DNA of 10,335 nt, from contig QFOU01000047.1 in the NCBI GenBank assembly GCA_003241595.1, positions 1 through 10,335 of the forward strand, written 5' to 3'. The stretch's first letter is position 1. The number at the start of each line of letters is the position of its first letter. Of this stretch, positions 1-8,436 are shown in pieces. The DNA comes from Pseudomonas fluorescens (GTDB lineage Bacteria > Pseudomonadota > Alphaproteobacteria > UBA2136 > UBA6156). A program made the position numbers and the translations under genes. Below the pieces are notes generated by a model. The model saw only the letters and a program-made list of their open reading frames with translations. It was not told the DNA's origin and made no database searches.

Positions 1-1
1 A

Positions 2-277
2 AGCGCACCCGTTGTCCTCTACATGAAGGGCACCGCCGGCCAACCCATGTGCGGCTTCTCCGCCCGCGCCGTCGGCATTCTCAACAACCTCAACGTCGCA
101 TTCAACGATATCAACATCCTCGACCGCGACGACCTGCGCATGGGCTTGAAGGAATTCAGCCAGTGGCCCACTTTCCCGCAGCTCTACGTGAATGGCGAGC
201 TGATCGGCGGTGCCGATATCATGGTCGAAATGTACCAAACCGGTGAATTGGCCTCACTCCTCACTCAGGAAGCATAA
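2..277 (+). CDS. grxD: Monothiol CGFS glutaredoxin, Grx4/GrxD type (5' end outside window)
   Basis: The reading frame is already open at base 2, so the N-terminus lies outside the window; the ATG at base 23 is an internal methionine of the first beta strand (PVVLYMKG). About 91 residues are visible. The monothiol active site CGFS follows at bases 50-61, then the cis-proline motif WPTFPQLYVNGE and the glutathione-binding GGADI, in the order typical of Grx4-family proteins. Members of this family carry and transfer [2Fe-2S] clusters, usually together with BolA proteins, in the cytoplasm, and help iron homeostasis rather than disulfide reduction. The region before the active site reads KGTAGQPMCGFS, where many family members have KGTP..P.CGFS. 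The family call is firm. The gene runs convergently into the unknown gene at 314-2404 and shares its terminator. Confidence 0.93.
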   Translation, partial: SAPVVLYMKGTAGQPMCGFSARAVGILNNLNVAFNDINILDRDDLRMGLKEFSQWPTFPQLYVNGELIGGADIMVEMYQTGELASLLTQEA

Positions 278-290
278 TCCTCGCACCTGC

Positions 291-315
291 AAAAGGCCCC
301 TGTGGGGCCTTTTTT
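291..315. terminator. Bidirectional Rho-independent terminator between grxD and the 696-aa gene
   Basis: A perfect 10-bp stem, AAAAGGCCCC paired with GGGGCCTTTT around a TGT loop, is flanked by T-runs on both strands. On the plus strand it lies 13 bases after the grxD stop. On the minus strand it begins at the TAA stop of the convergent gene, so one hairpin can end both transcripts. Confidence 0.9.
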
Positions 316-2404
316 ATTGTCCTTCCGCAGGCGCATCCGGCTCAATGGGTTCAACGGTTTCATAACCCCCGCTTTGCAGCCACTCGGCCATAGATTCCTG
401 AAGCTGGTCAACGCTCCAACCATACCACCACGCCAACATGTAAAGCGGAAGGTTCTCCTGATACACAAGATGACGGAACTGGATCAGTTGCACTCCCTTC
501 TGGCGCACATCCCACAGGTCATCGGCAATACCGGGCACAAGCTCTTCAATTGCAAATGGCTCATCAAGCTTGAGACCGTTATCCCCCAGCCACCATTCCG
601 TCGCGGGACGATTCAAAACATCTCCAAGGCTACCCAGGTAAGGCACAGGGCAAACACGAACTACTGCATCAATACCGATCTCGCCAGAAACATAGCGCAT
701 CAGCTGCGGATAGTTCTCAAACGGATCAACACGCACATCCATAACGACCGAACCATCCGTCAGCCACGTTGCCTCTTCTGTCGCATCCACACTGGCCACA
801 AATGTATCCGGAGTAACCTGAGGCGCAATAACAGGTGCAAGCCGGTCTTCAACGTCTTGCGGCACGGTGCCGAGGTCCCGATTCAACGGATGCAATTCAG
901 GGAACCAGAACACATCCAACTCAAACTCATATTCCGCAGGCATAGGATGATATCCCAAACCACAGCTATATTCGGCGCCATCAGCAGCAAACGGAACCGA
1001 CTTGATGCAACTGATGGGCAGAACGCTCTTATTGCGTCGACGCACATATTCAGCGCGCGAGAACGTATCAAAGGTCTTCATCGGTATCACGGGGAAGAAC
1101 CGCTGTTCCATGTGCTCGGGTACCGGAACCAACCCCCTACGCTCACGCAGAGGGTGGGCATCAAAAGCCTTCAATACTAAATCCACACTCTCATAATAAT
1201 AATGAAGCGGATCCCAGATCGGGCCGGCGATTTGCATAAAGCGTCCCGTCACAACATCCCACCCCCACATGGCAGGCGCTTCAAAGTGTTCAGGGTGCGT
1301 CGGCAACCAGGTGGCACGCCAGTTCGCACTCACACGCGGATGCGGCAAGTTAAGGTTCGGAACTAAAGCCTCAGGATCATTCACATTCGGGCTTACATAC
1401 CCCGTGCCATCACTCACAATAACGTGGGCAGGCTTAACCTTGTCACCCGTCACATAACCGGGCTCAAGAACTTCAAGAATGGTACCAACAGGGGCTTTGT
1501 CACTGCGGCTTTCCACAACAAGGTGCAACCCCATGACCGCACGGCCCGGCCAATAATCCTCAAGCTCAAAATTGCGACCCACCACATGGAAACCATTGCA
1601 GGCTTCAAAGGTCGGTATAACTGTGCATCCGCCCTTGTAAAGGCGTTCAATTTCATCCTCTCCCAATCCAGCGAACCATGTCTCATAGGTGGTTCCGGCA
1701 GGGCGCTGACCCCATTTCACCATAAACTCATCACCCAACGCACGAGCCGCGGCCGGGTTAATGCCTTCCATCTCATTACGGGCAAACAAAAGGTTGACCT
1801 GCGGAAGCTTGAAACCGTCCACATAGTAAGTATCCAAACGCAGCTTGTACGGGTACAAATTGGCCCCTAAATACGTGGCCGCCACAAGGTCGTCTTCCTC
1901 GGCCATACCGCTGACACGACCATTAAAGCCCATGCTCATTTCAAGGCAACGGAACTTCGTCAGAAAAACCTGTTCTAAAAGCTCATTCCCCTCCATAGAG
2001 CTGGTATCCCGACAAAACCGTGGAAAGACACACAACGGAATATATCCATTGCGCTCATTTTCAGGCAGCTTCTCTTCCCCCAGAATGTAGGACGCCCACT
2101 CGATGTTGTACTTACGATCAGGCCCGTATCCCACGTAAATACTGCGTCCTGCCAGATCTTTCACAAACAGCGGTGAGAGCGGCACATCTTTATCCAACGG
2201 CATACTGTCCATGAACGTACTGTCATACGCCACGTTATGGCCGTCGGTAGTCCCGGCAGGGTCCATCATAAGGTTTTCAGAAACACCCTCAATACGCACA
2301 TCAAGAAACGGATTCCGCTCATACCATGCTTCATTGGCCACGAGCATGTTGGGCCCCTCACCCAGGGTCATGTCATATCGGGAAGCAAGAGCAGATATCT
2401 TCAT
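314..2404 (-). CDS. Unknown 696-residue protein downstream of the TraG-like gene
   Basis: I do not recognise this protein. It is a clean 696-codon reading frame with no signal peptide and no membrane segment that I can see, so it is probably cytoplasmic unless exported by a specialised route. It is acidic and rich in Trp, Tyr and Pro, with eight scattered cysteines. Short alternating hydrophobic stretches (for example PLSPLFVKDLAGRSIYVGYG) suggest a largely beta or mixed fold. A helical C-terminal segment around residues 645-680 (LAWWYGWSVDQLQ) is followed by an acidic, Pro-rich tail. It follows the TraG-like gene by 58 bases on the same strand and is probably the second and last gene of that unit, ending in a bidirectional terminator. 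No good Shine-Dalgarno precedes the first ATG. An in-frame ATG at codon 20 (2345-2347) is preceded by GAGGGG at a good distance and is a possible alternative start. Function is unassigned; a role linked to the secretion or conjugation machinery is inference from position only. Confidence 0.85.
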   Translation of the reverse strand: MKISALASRYDMTLGEGPNMLVANEAWYERNPFLDVRIEGVSENLMMDPAGTTDGHNVAYDSTFMDSMPLDKDVPLSPLFVKDLAGRSIYVGYGPDRKYNIEWASYILGEEKLPENERNGYIPLCVFPRFCRDTSSMEGNELLEQVFLTKFRCLEMSMGFNGRVSGMAEEDDLVAATYLGANLYPYKLRLDTYYVDGFKLPQVNLLFARNEMEGINPAAARALGDEFMVKWGQRPAGTTYETWFAGLGEDEIERLYKGGCTVIPTFEACNGFHVVGRNFELEDYWPGRAVMGLHLVVESRSDKAPVGTILEVLEPGYVTGDKVKPAHVIVSDGTGYVSPNVNDPEALVPNLNLPHPRVSANWRATWLPTHPEHFEAPAMWGWDVVTGRFMQIAGPIWDPLHYYYESVDLVLKAFDAHPLRERRGLVPVPEHMEQRFFPVIPMKTFDTFSRAEYVRRRNKSVLPISCIKSVPFAADGAEYSCGLGYHPMPAEYEFELDVFWFPELHPLNRDLGTVPQDVEDRLAPVIAPQVTPDTFVASVDATEEATWLTDGSVVMDVRVDPFENYPQLMRYVSGEIGIDAVVRVCPVPYLGSLGDVLNRPATEWWLGDNGLKLDEPFAIEELVPGIADDLWDVRQKGVQLIQFRHLVYQENLPLYMLAWWYGWSVDQLQESMAEWLQSGGYETVEPIEPDAPAEGQ

Positions 2405-2433
2405 AGCATCATTTTTTATTGTTGAAGTTTAAA

Positions 2434-2462
2434 GGCAGATGTCCGGAGAACCGGAACCTGCC
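2434..2462 (-). promoter_or_regulatory. Imperfect intercistronic hairpin between the TraG-like gene and the 696-aa gene
   Basis: On the minus strand, directly after the TraG-like stop codon, GGCAG pairs with CTGCC and TCCGG pairs with CCGGA around a TTCT loop, with a small asymmetric internal loop between the two stems. It is followed only by TTTAAAC, a poor U-tract. It could act as a leaky terminator or attenuator, or as an mRNA-stabilising 3' hairpin that lowers expression of the downstream gene. Confidence 0.5.
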
Positions 2463-5400
2463 TTAATCGTCTGTTGTTGCAATCAACCACTTTCCATCTT
2501 TCAAACGATCTCTGAAGTTCGCCTCGGCCTGAGGACTCATAGGTCCACCCAGAGCATCGGTATAGAACTTCTTCAATTCATCGGTATAGCGCTGTTCAAT
2601 GTACGCACTGGAAACTCGGTTCTTGCCGCTTCCGGTATGAGAAACAACCAAGGCATCCGGGTGAGCTTGGATAAAGCTCTTCATCGCCGCATCCAACTGG
2701 TTGCGGTTCTGCTCAGAGATTTCACGGTTGGCACGGGCAAGCGATTCACTAACTGTACCGAGATTCACCGTACGACCATTCTTGATCATATTCAGCGTCG
2801 TGCCCAACTTGCCGCGCATTTCAGGCGAGTTATTGAAGGTATCCATGTAAGCCGCACCGGCAACTTTAATGGCAGCATTACGGTTGGCCATGGCCTGCGC
2901 CGCCATGTTATCCGGTGCAACCTCAACGGTCTGACGCAGCTTAGCAGCCGCACTCGTCTTGGCTTCAACAAAGACAGATTCCATTGGCACGTTCACATTC
3001 AAGCGCGCAAGGTCGCTCTTCGCCCATTTTTCAGCAGCAATACGTGCGGCAGCATTGATATCAGACTGATTACCACTGGTGACCTTTTGAGCGGCCTTAT
3101 CCATAGCCTCCAACAGGCTCTTATCGCCAGCAGCACGGGCTTTATCAATGTGGGAAGAGATCAACTTGTTCGACTCATTCCGGAGTTCAACCATGGTATT
3201 ATAAGCACCGGCATATCCCATCGAGGTCTGCTTGCCCTGCACCATCTTGATGTGACCAAGAACAACATAGTCATTATCAAGATTCGCCATCGAGAATGCA
3301 CGGGCGGCATTTGCATCAAATTCCATGTCCCGCGCAGCATTCCAGGTCGGATCGTTACGGATATGGAGCTTCTCAACCACGCCATAGTTATCAACAAGCA
3401 CATTCTCAAGTGTGTTATCAAAGCTTCGAACTGCAGCAGCGCTACGCTTCCTATTTAACAACTCCGGCGTCAGGGCGACACCAACGGTCTCAACCTCAAC
3501 CTTGCCTTGTGCAAGCATTTCCTCTGGCGTCAGATCTCCTAAACGATTGCCACCACCTTTAAGACGCTTTGCATTATAAACCGCTCCTTGTGCAAATTGG
3601 GCCTCGGTACGGATTGAATGCACACGGTCTGCCGATTGGATACGTCCCAACCCTTCCAACTCACCAATATCCAGATAAGCCTTAAAGTTGGGGTTCTTGT
3701 CCATATCGATCGAGTTCTCAAAGCGACGCGTCAACTCGGTTTGGAATTCTTTATCCATCGCCTTGTTGAACTCGTCACTATTTACCTTGAGAGAAGGATT
3801 GGTGTTCAAAATACGGTTAGTGGCAGATGCCTTGAACTTCTGGTCATCATTGATCTCAGCCTTAAACTTATCAATGCTACCAACGGTTCTGCTGGCAACC
3901 ATCGCATCATACAGGCTACGGCTGCGGGCTACGTTTTCAATCACACCTTGGCGGGCAATATCCGCCTGTGCCTGGAATCCACCACCCACCAACATGGCCT
4001 CATACTGAGTACCGGCAGCGATCGGAGCCATTTCCTTCTGGTAGAAGCCCATGCGCTTGGCGCTGGATTGCAGCTTGCTCCATTTGCCATAACCACCGGC
4101 AGCAGCCCATGCACGCGCACGTTCAGGAGCCTGATGACGCTCGTTCAAGGTCTCAGCGATCATCGGTCCAATAACGGGGATCTTGGTCAAACCGCCGCCA
4201 GTACCAGCAAAGGCGCCATAAACCCCACTTGCAAAGCTGGCCTTATAGCTGGGCAGCTTGTCGGCATTAGCACGCACATCTAAAGCGGTACGAAGTCTAT
4301 CAGTAGCTCCCAGACGGGCATCAATATCACCCATGACAAGCTCGGTGGTGTTGATGGAGTTCAGATCATCCACAACGGTCTTCATGTTCGCAAGCTCGGT
4401 TTCTTCGCTCTGCGTCAAACTGATACCACGGGCCTTGCGGCTGGAAAGGTCATCCATACGCGCACCATACTGGGCGTTAAAGCTCGCCAAACGTGCCGCA
4501 ACATCATGCTCAAGGTTAGCACGACGCACCTGACGGCCCTCGTACATCTGCATGGTCATACCATCTTGGTGGGTATCCAAAGCTTGGGCCATCACCTGAT
4601 TGGCATCACGGATCGACTCATCCGTCATCTGCGAAGACACCATATTCAAGGCACGCTGGGCTTCTGCACGGGTCTCCGGCTTCAGGCTCGTATCGTTAGC
4701 CATAGCCTGTAACCGGCTCATGCTGGAAGACACGTTCTGCGCGGTACGGTCAGCTTGGATCTGGTTAAGTCGTTGCTGCACCATTTCCTGTTGAGAACCG
4801 GCCGGCGGACGACCACCCGCACCAAGAGCTTGGTTCGCAGTCGCACCACCAACAGACCCCGCCGCAGCCCCGCCCGAACCACCGCCGAGGATAGGCGCAC
4901 CCGAAGAACTCACCATTGCCGGCGGCAGGTCATCACCCTCCTCCGATGCACCGGTAGTATTCGGAATCGCAAGGCTCTGACCATCGGGTAACTGCTGCTC
5001 GTTCAGGGAAACCTGCGGACGCGCATCTCCCTCACTGCCACCTAAACCAAGCGCGCGATTACGCAATTCCTGACCAAACGCCTCGGCACCGATCTCGCTT
5101 CGACGCATTCTTTCTTCGTAATTAGCCTGAGCGATCTCCTCTTGAGTCTTAGGCTGGCTGTCCAGAAGATCCTCAGCCGCAGCAACTTGGTTTGCAGCAC
5201 CGCCGGCACCACCACCGCTCGGACCATCCCCTGTTCCAGGCGCCGTATTCGGATCATCCGGGTTGGGCTCATCACGGTTACCACCCATCTGTGCGGCACG
5301 CTGTGCATCGGTCAATTCACCTTGGGCACGTGCGGCAGCTCCGCCCAATTGGGCACGGCCGATTAGGCCACCAATACCGCCTGTCACTGCGGTACCAACC

Positions 5401-8015
5401 GTGGTTGCAGCAAGTAGCGCAGCAGCCTTGGTCATGTCCCAGCCCTTGTCAGCGATCTGCTTGGCACTGCCATCAATGGCGGTGAACCGGCTCAATACGG
5501 TAGAGGCATCACCCAACTTGAAGAGCAGGAAGAACGTCAATCCAACCACGTTGGCATACAAGCCCGCCATCGCAAGGATCATAAGGTCTTGCATAACGCC
5601 CTTATTGGCTTCGCCACCGGCGCCGATCATGTCGTACACCATACCGCCGATGTTATTCAGAACCAGCAGGGTCACCGGCGTAAGCTTCAGAATGAACGCC
5701 CCCAATACCGCAATGGTCAGCATTCCCATGGCGGCTCCCGGCATGGCCAAACCAATGACAAACAGGATCGGCGTCAGCACGATGATGATCAACAACGCCA
5801 TGTTGACCAGAATATTCATGAAGTAAACGATCGCCGAAGCAAGCGGGCCGGTGAAGGTGGCACCGATCTTGGCCAGAACCTGACCGAACATGGTCGCAGC
5901 AGCTCCACCGAACGAGGTCAGGCCATCCAACCCGACAAGGTCGATCTTCGTCGTCGCATCAGTAGCGGCTTTCTCGGCATCGTTAGAACGGCGGGCGACT
6001 GTCGAACTGTGGATCGCATCCATCACCAACGTCAGCATCACCTGATAACGCTCTTCAGGGCTAAGCGTATCCGGATGACTCGGATTAAGCTTCTTAAGCT
6101 GAATCAATCGGTCCTTGGCCCGTTGCATGAATGCTGTTTCGAGCATCGTCATAAACTGTTTTCCAGCAAAATCCACGCAGTTGATCAACTGCATAGTACC
6201 GGACTCATCATAGTTACTCGCACGACATTGAGCCTCAATACCGGCATCATAAACATCATTTTCGTTAAATCCACGAAGTAGAGGTTCAGACGCTGCTGGA
6301 AGCGCTCTTTGATCCACCAACAACTTTTGCAACGGCTGCATGTCCCGCATTTTGCTGTTTGGACCAAAAACCTTATTGATAGCTTCGTTGGTCAGGTCAT
6401 TCAAACTCTCAAAGCAACTCATTTCCGTTCGTGGTTTTCCACCGGTCCGCACAGCCTCGCCCCCGTCCTCGGTCGGCGGACTGTAATGCACGAAGCCCAC
6501 AGGCATTGTCATCATGATTTGACTAGACAGAAGATCCGCCCCTCCATCATCTCTGACTTTCATCAATTCCCACAAGAACGGATCATTAGCCCCAGAAGAG
6601 ACAGTGGCATTCATAGTACCACGGGGATCGACATATTTGGCTTTGGCAGACTGAAGGATCTCACGGAATGCGTTGGCTTGCTTGACAGGTCCCAACCAGC
6701 TTCCAGTACCAAAGCAGTTCCCACGATCATAATAACATTTCCGCATGGAATCCGCATTATTCCCCTGATCATCCGCATTCAGTGTATTACGGGTAAAGAT
6801 CAACCCAGTACGAATACCACACGCCTTCGCATTGTCCCCCCACGGGTTAAGATAATCGCTCCATAATGAGCACTCAGTTCGAACGGCCTTGAAAAAGCCC
6901 TTCGACTCAAGGTCATCCAAAGCATCTTTAATGCTAATAGTACCAGAGGCCTGAGCATTGAAACTGACCCCCGGAGCTCCATCCACAAGAGCGCTATAGA
7001 TACTATTAATACCATTGGCATAGCCGTTCTGACGACCATTGATCTCACCACTTGAAGCTCCTCCAGTCGTACCGCCCCCACTCCATGGAAAATCGCTTTC
7101 ATCATACAGAACGATGGTTGGCGGAGCAGAGGTAAGATCACGACGGAAACTATTCATATTACCCGGCTCAGCATCACGTCCAAAGATCTCACGCAGGTTA
7201 GCCCACTCCGAGGCCATGGTATAAGTATACTTCATATCATTCTCCTGCGCCCATGAAGAACTTGGATCAGCACGATAGACAGACTGCTTATTCCAACTAA
7301 AGCCGCCGCCGCAGTTAGAAGGAGACTGGAGAGTGTTCAAACGCATCAACCATGCATTCCCCACGTCCAACCGAGCATCATTCAGCAATGATTTCTCAGC
7401 AAGACTCTGCTCGATCAAGCCCTTCCACTGACGGGACATGAACATGTCGGACAACGTCAACTGAAGCACAGACGCGATATGCACACCAACCAGCTGAGGC
7501 GTAAATCCGCAAGCAATATAGTTATTACCATTACAATCAGTGATCCGACCATTGCTAGAACCACCTGTCGCAGCATCCAAACCTCTCACAGCCGACCCAG
7601 TAAGAGGATAGAAAAGATACTTACTGCCAAACGGAGCAAACAAGGTAATAATTACCAGCAGTAACCAGGTCCCCAGCACGGGTGCCTTACGATGCTTAGG
7701 ATTAAAGATGATCATCAACGCACCGACCAACACTGCGGTCGCCGCTAAAATAGTTAAGGCGGGAACAGCGTCACCGGTAGTGCCACTGATAGCTCCAAAT
7801 AAGCTCATCTGGAAACTGAACGCATTGATCAGAATATTACGCTGGTCGATAGCAGGGCTAAGATAAGGGAATCCCAGATCCCTCAGAGCATCCGTACCAA
7901 CGGTAATATACTGAGGCATCTGCGCAAACGCGTCACCACTCACAACCATCAACAAAAGAACCAACCCCATAAGGGTCAGCGAACGCATCCATACGCTCTT
8001 GCGGCAGCTCAACAT
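2463..8015 (-). CDS. Very large TraG N-terminal-like conjugation / type IV secretion membrane protein
   Basis: This 1850-residue protein (counted from the ATG at 8015) has the layout of the TraG_N family, the mating-pair stabilisation protein of F-type conjugation systems. It starts with a signal peptide ending DAFA|Q near residue 32. Two membrane segments follow at about 82-104 and 110-130, joined by a basic loop (NPKHRK). Next comes a soluble region of about 590 residues with ten Cys (161 to 613), probably periplasmic. A membrane cluster at about 722-795 (LLIIIVLTPILFVIG, then LTPVTLLVL) resembles the corresponding part of F TraG, and further hydrophobic segments lie at 808-834 and 864-888. 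Gly/Ala/Pro-rich linkers occur at about 910-943 and 1042-1076. The rest, to residue 1850, is soluble, helical-looking and Cys-free. F TraG is about 940 residues, so this is about twice as long. DotA/TraY proteins share a similar topology and are the main alternative. The start is uncertain: GTG 8021, ATG 8015 and ATG 7988 are all in frame, none with a strong Shine-Dalgarno, and all keep the signal peptide. Confidence 0.8.
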   Translation of the reverse strand: MLSCRKSVWMRSLTLMGLVLLLMVVSGDAFAQMPQYITVGTDALRDLGFPYLSPAIDQRNILINAFSFQMSLFGAISGTTGDAVPALTILAATAVLVGALMIIFNPKHRKAPVLGTWLLLVIITLFAPFGSKYLFYPLTGSAVRGLDAATGGSSNGRITDCNGNNYIACGFTPQLVGVHIASVLQLTLSDMFMSRQWKGLIEQSLAEKSLLNDARLDVGNAWLMRLNTLQSPSNCGGGFSWNKQSVYRADPSSSWAQENDMKYTYTMASEWANLREIFGRDAEPGNMNSFRRDLTSAPPTIVLYDESDFPWSGGGTTGGASSGEINGRQNGYANGINSIYSALVDGAPGVSFNAQASGTISIKDALDDLESKGFFKAVRTECSLWSDYLNPWGDNAKACGIRTGLIFTRNTLNADDQGNNADSMRKCYYDRGNCFGTGSWLGPVKQANAFREILQSAKAKYVDPRGTMNATVSSGANDPFLWELMKVRDDGGADLLSSQIMMTMPVGFVHYSPPTEDGGEAVRTGGKPRTEMSCFESLNDLTNEAINKVFGPNSKMRDMQPLQKLLVDQRALPAASEPLLRGFNENDVYDAGIEAQCRASNYDESGTMQLINCVDFAGKQFMTMLETAFMQRAKDRLIQLKKLNPSHPDTLSPEERYQVMLTLVMDAIHSSTVARRSNDAEKAATDATTKIDLVGLDGLTSFGGAAATMFGQVLAKIGATFTGPLASAIVYFMNILVNMALLIIIVLTPILFVIGLAMPGAAMGMLTIAVLGAFILKLTPVTLLVLNNIGGMVYDMIGAGGEANKGVMQDLMILAMAGLYANVVGLTFFLLFKLGDASTVLSRFTAIDGSAKQIADKGWDMTKAAALLAATTVGTAVTGGIGGLIGRAQLGGAAARAQGELTDAQRAAQMGGNRDEPNPDDPNTAPGTGDGPSGGGAGGAANQVAAAEDLLDSQPKTQEEIAQANYEERMRRSEIGAEAFGQELRNRALGLGGSEGDARPQVSLNEQQLPDGQSLAIPNTTGASEEGDDLPPAMVSSSGAPILGGGSGGAAAGSVGGATANQALGAGGRPPAGSQQEMVQQRLNQIQADRTAQNVSSSMSRLQAMANDTSLKPETRAEAQRALNMVSSQMTDESIRDANQVMAQALDTHQDGMTMQMYEGRQVRRANLEHDVAARLASFNAQYGARMDDLSSRKARGISLTQSEETELANMKTVVDDLNSINTTELVMGDIDARLGATDRLRTALDVRANADKLPSYKASFASGVYGAFAGTGGGLTKIPVIGPMIAETLNERHQAPERARAWAAAGGYGKWSKLQSSAKRMGFYQKEMAPIAAGTQYEAMLVGGGFQAQADIARQGVIENVARSRSLYDAMVASRTVGSIDKFKAEINDDQKFKASATNRILNTNPSLKVNSDEFNKAMDKEFQTELTRRFENSIDMDKNPNFKAYLDIGELEGLGRIQSADRVHSIRTEAQFAQGAVYNAKRLKGGGNRLGDLTPEEMLAQGKVEVETVGVALTPELLNRKRSAAAVRSFDNTLENVLVDNYGVVEKLHIRNDPTWNAARDMEFDANAARAFSMANLDNDYVVLGHIKMVQGKQTSMGYAGAYNTMVELRNESNKLISSHIDKARAAGDKSLLEAMDKAAQKVTSGNQSDINAAARIAAEKWAKSDLARLNVNVPMESVFVEAKTSAAAKLRQTVEVAPDNMAAQAMANRNAAIKVAGAAYMDTFNNSPEMRGKLGTTLNMIKNGRTVNLGTVSESLARANREISEQNRNQLDAAMKSFIQAHPDALVVSHTGSGKNRVSSAYIEQRYTDELKKFYTDALGGPMSPQAEANFRDRLKDGKWLIATTDD

Positions 8016-8021
8016 AAACAC

Positions 8022-8346
8022 AGTATGGTGCTAACCATCCTACATATCAAGGCGCACAGCCCATTCCCGCATCACAATAACAGTACCCGCATGCATTTTT
8101 ACACCACACCATATACGAGCAATCCGTCAGACAACAAAAACGAGTTCCACCATCGCCCAAGCATGAATAAGTGATATTAAACGTATAATAAATATAAATA
8201 TATTCATCCAAAAATGATGCAATTCAACCACAGGTCATCTTAAATAAGCACAACCAGATATTGAGTAAAATTCATATGCAGGCATGATTACACCTAAGAA
8301 AGCCCACCCCTAACACCCGACCACACCCCAACCAAAGGTCCACCCC
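8022..8346. other. AT-rich divergent intergenic region between the TraG-like and chemoreceptor genes
   Basis: No credible gene lies in these 325 bases. The transcripts leave in opposite directions, so promoters for both should be here. The segment 8161-8280 is strongly AT-rich. It holds a perfect TATAAT on the plus strand at 8184-8189, with no good -35 element, inside a 7-bp inverted repeat ATGAATA (8163-8169) / TATTCAT (8201-8207). A second weak plus-strand candidate is TTGAGT (8261-8266), 16 bases, CATGAT (8283-8288). On the minus strand I see only a weak match, TTGTTG with TATATG 16 bases on. None of these is firm. Confidence 0.5.
8334..8338 (+). promoter_or_regulatory. Ribosome binding site for the original chemoreceptor start at 8347
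   Basis: AAAGG lies 8 bases before the ATG at 8347. The ATG at 8402, which is the one in frame with the rest of the receptor, has no such sequence. This suggests that 8347 is the ancestral start. Confidence 0.5.
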
Positions 8347-8436
8347 ATGCTCCAATATCTCAACCTGTCCAGCGCAAGTTCAGAACAACGCAACATAATG
8401 AATGCATTGGATAAAAGCCAAGCCATCATTCACATT
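8347..8436 (+). pseudogene. Out-of-frame 5' end of the chemoreceptor gene (frameshift)
   Basis: From the ATG at 8347 the frame encodes a short N-terminus ending NALDKSQAII (bases 8401-8430). This matches the usual lead-in to the first PAS domain of this receptor type (LD.SQA.I.F). The next expected residues, FDTSGKIQWAN, are in the +1 frame from base 8435. Four bases, CACA at 8431-8434, stand where one codon is expected, so one base has been gained (or two lost). Left in its own frame, translation runs on to a stop at 8566-8568. Confidence 0.7.

Noticed and set aside
314..470. LysM-like half motif (LAWWYGWSVDQLQ) near the C-terminus of the 696-residue protein
   Set aside because: Only the second half of a LysM repeat is suggested, without the first half or conserved Asn, and the protein has no export signal.
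302..1180. Long plus-strand reading frame of 292 codons opposite the 696-residue gene
   Set aside because: It lies wholly antisense to a longer, cleaner coding frame, its product is rich in Arg, His and Asn as expected of a shadow, and it starts inside the terminator hairpin.
2439..3458. Plus-strand reading frame of 339 codons opposite the end of the TraG-like gene
   Set aside because: Antisense shadow of the C-terminal coding region; there is no domain and no ribosome site.
7039..7664. Short plus-strand reading frames of about 61 codons opposite the N-terminal half of the TraG-like gene
   Set aside because: They are antisense shadows with no ribosome site and no recognisable product.
2463..8015. 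Relaxase or ATPase domain in the C-terminal part of the TraG-like protein
   Set aside because: The segment SHTGSGKNR near the C-terminus recalls a P-loop, but it lacks the following Thr/Ser and hydrophobic strands and sits about 60 residues from the end.
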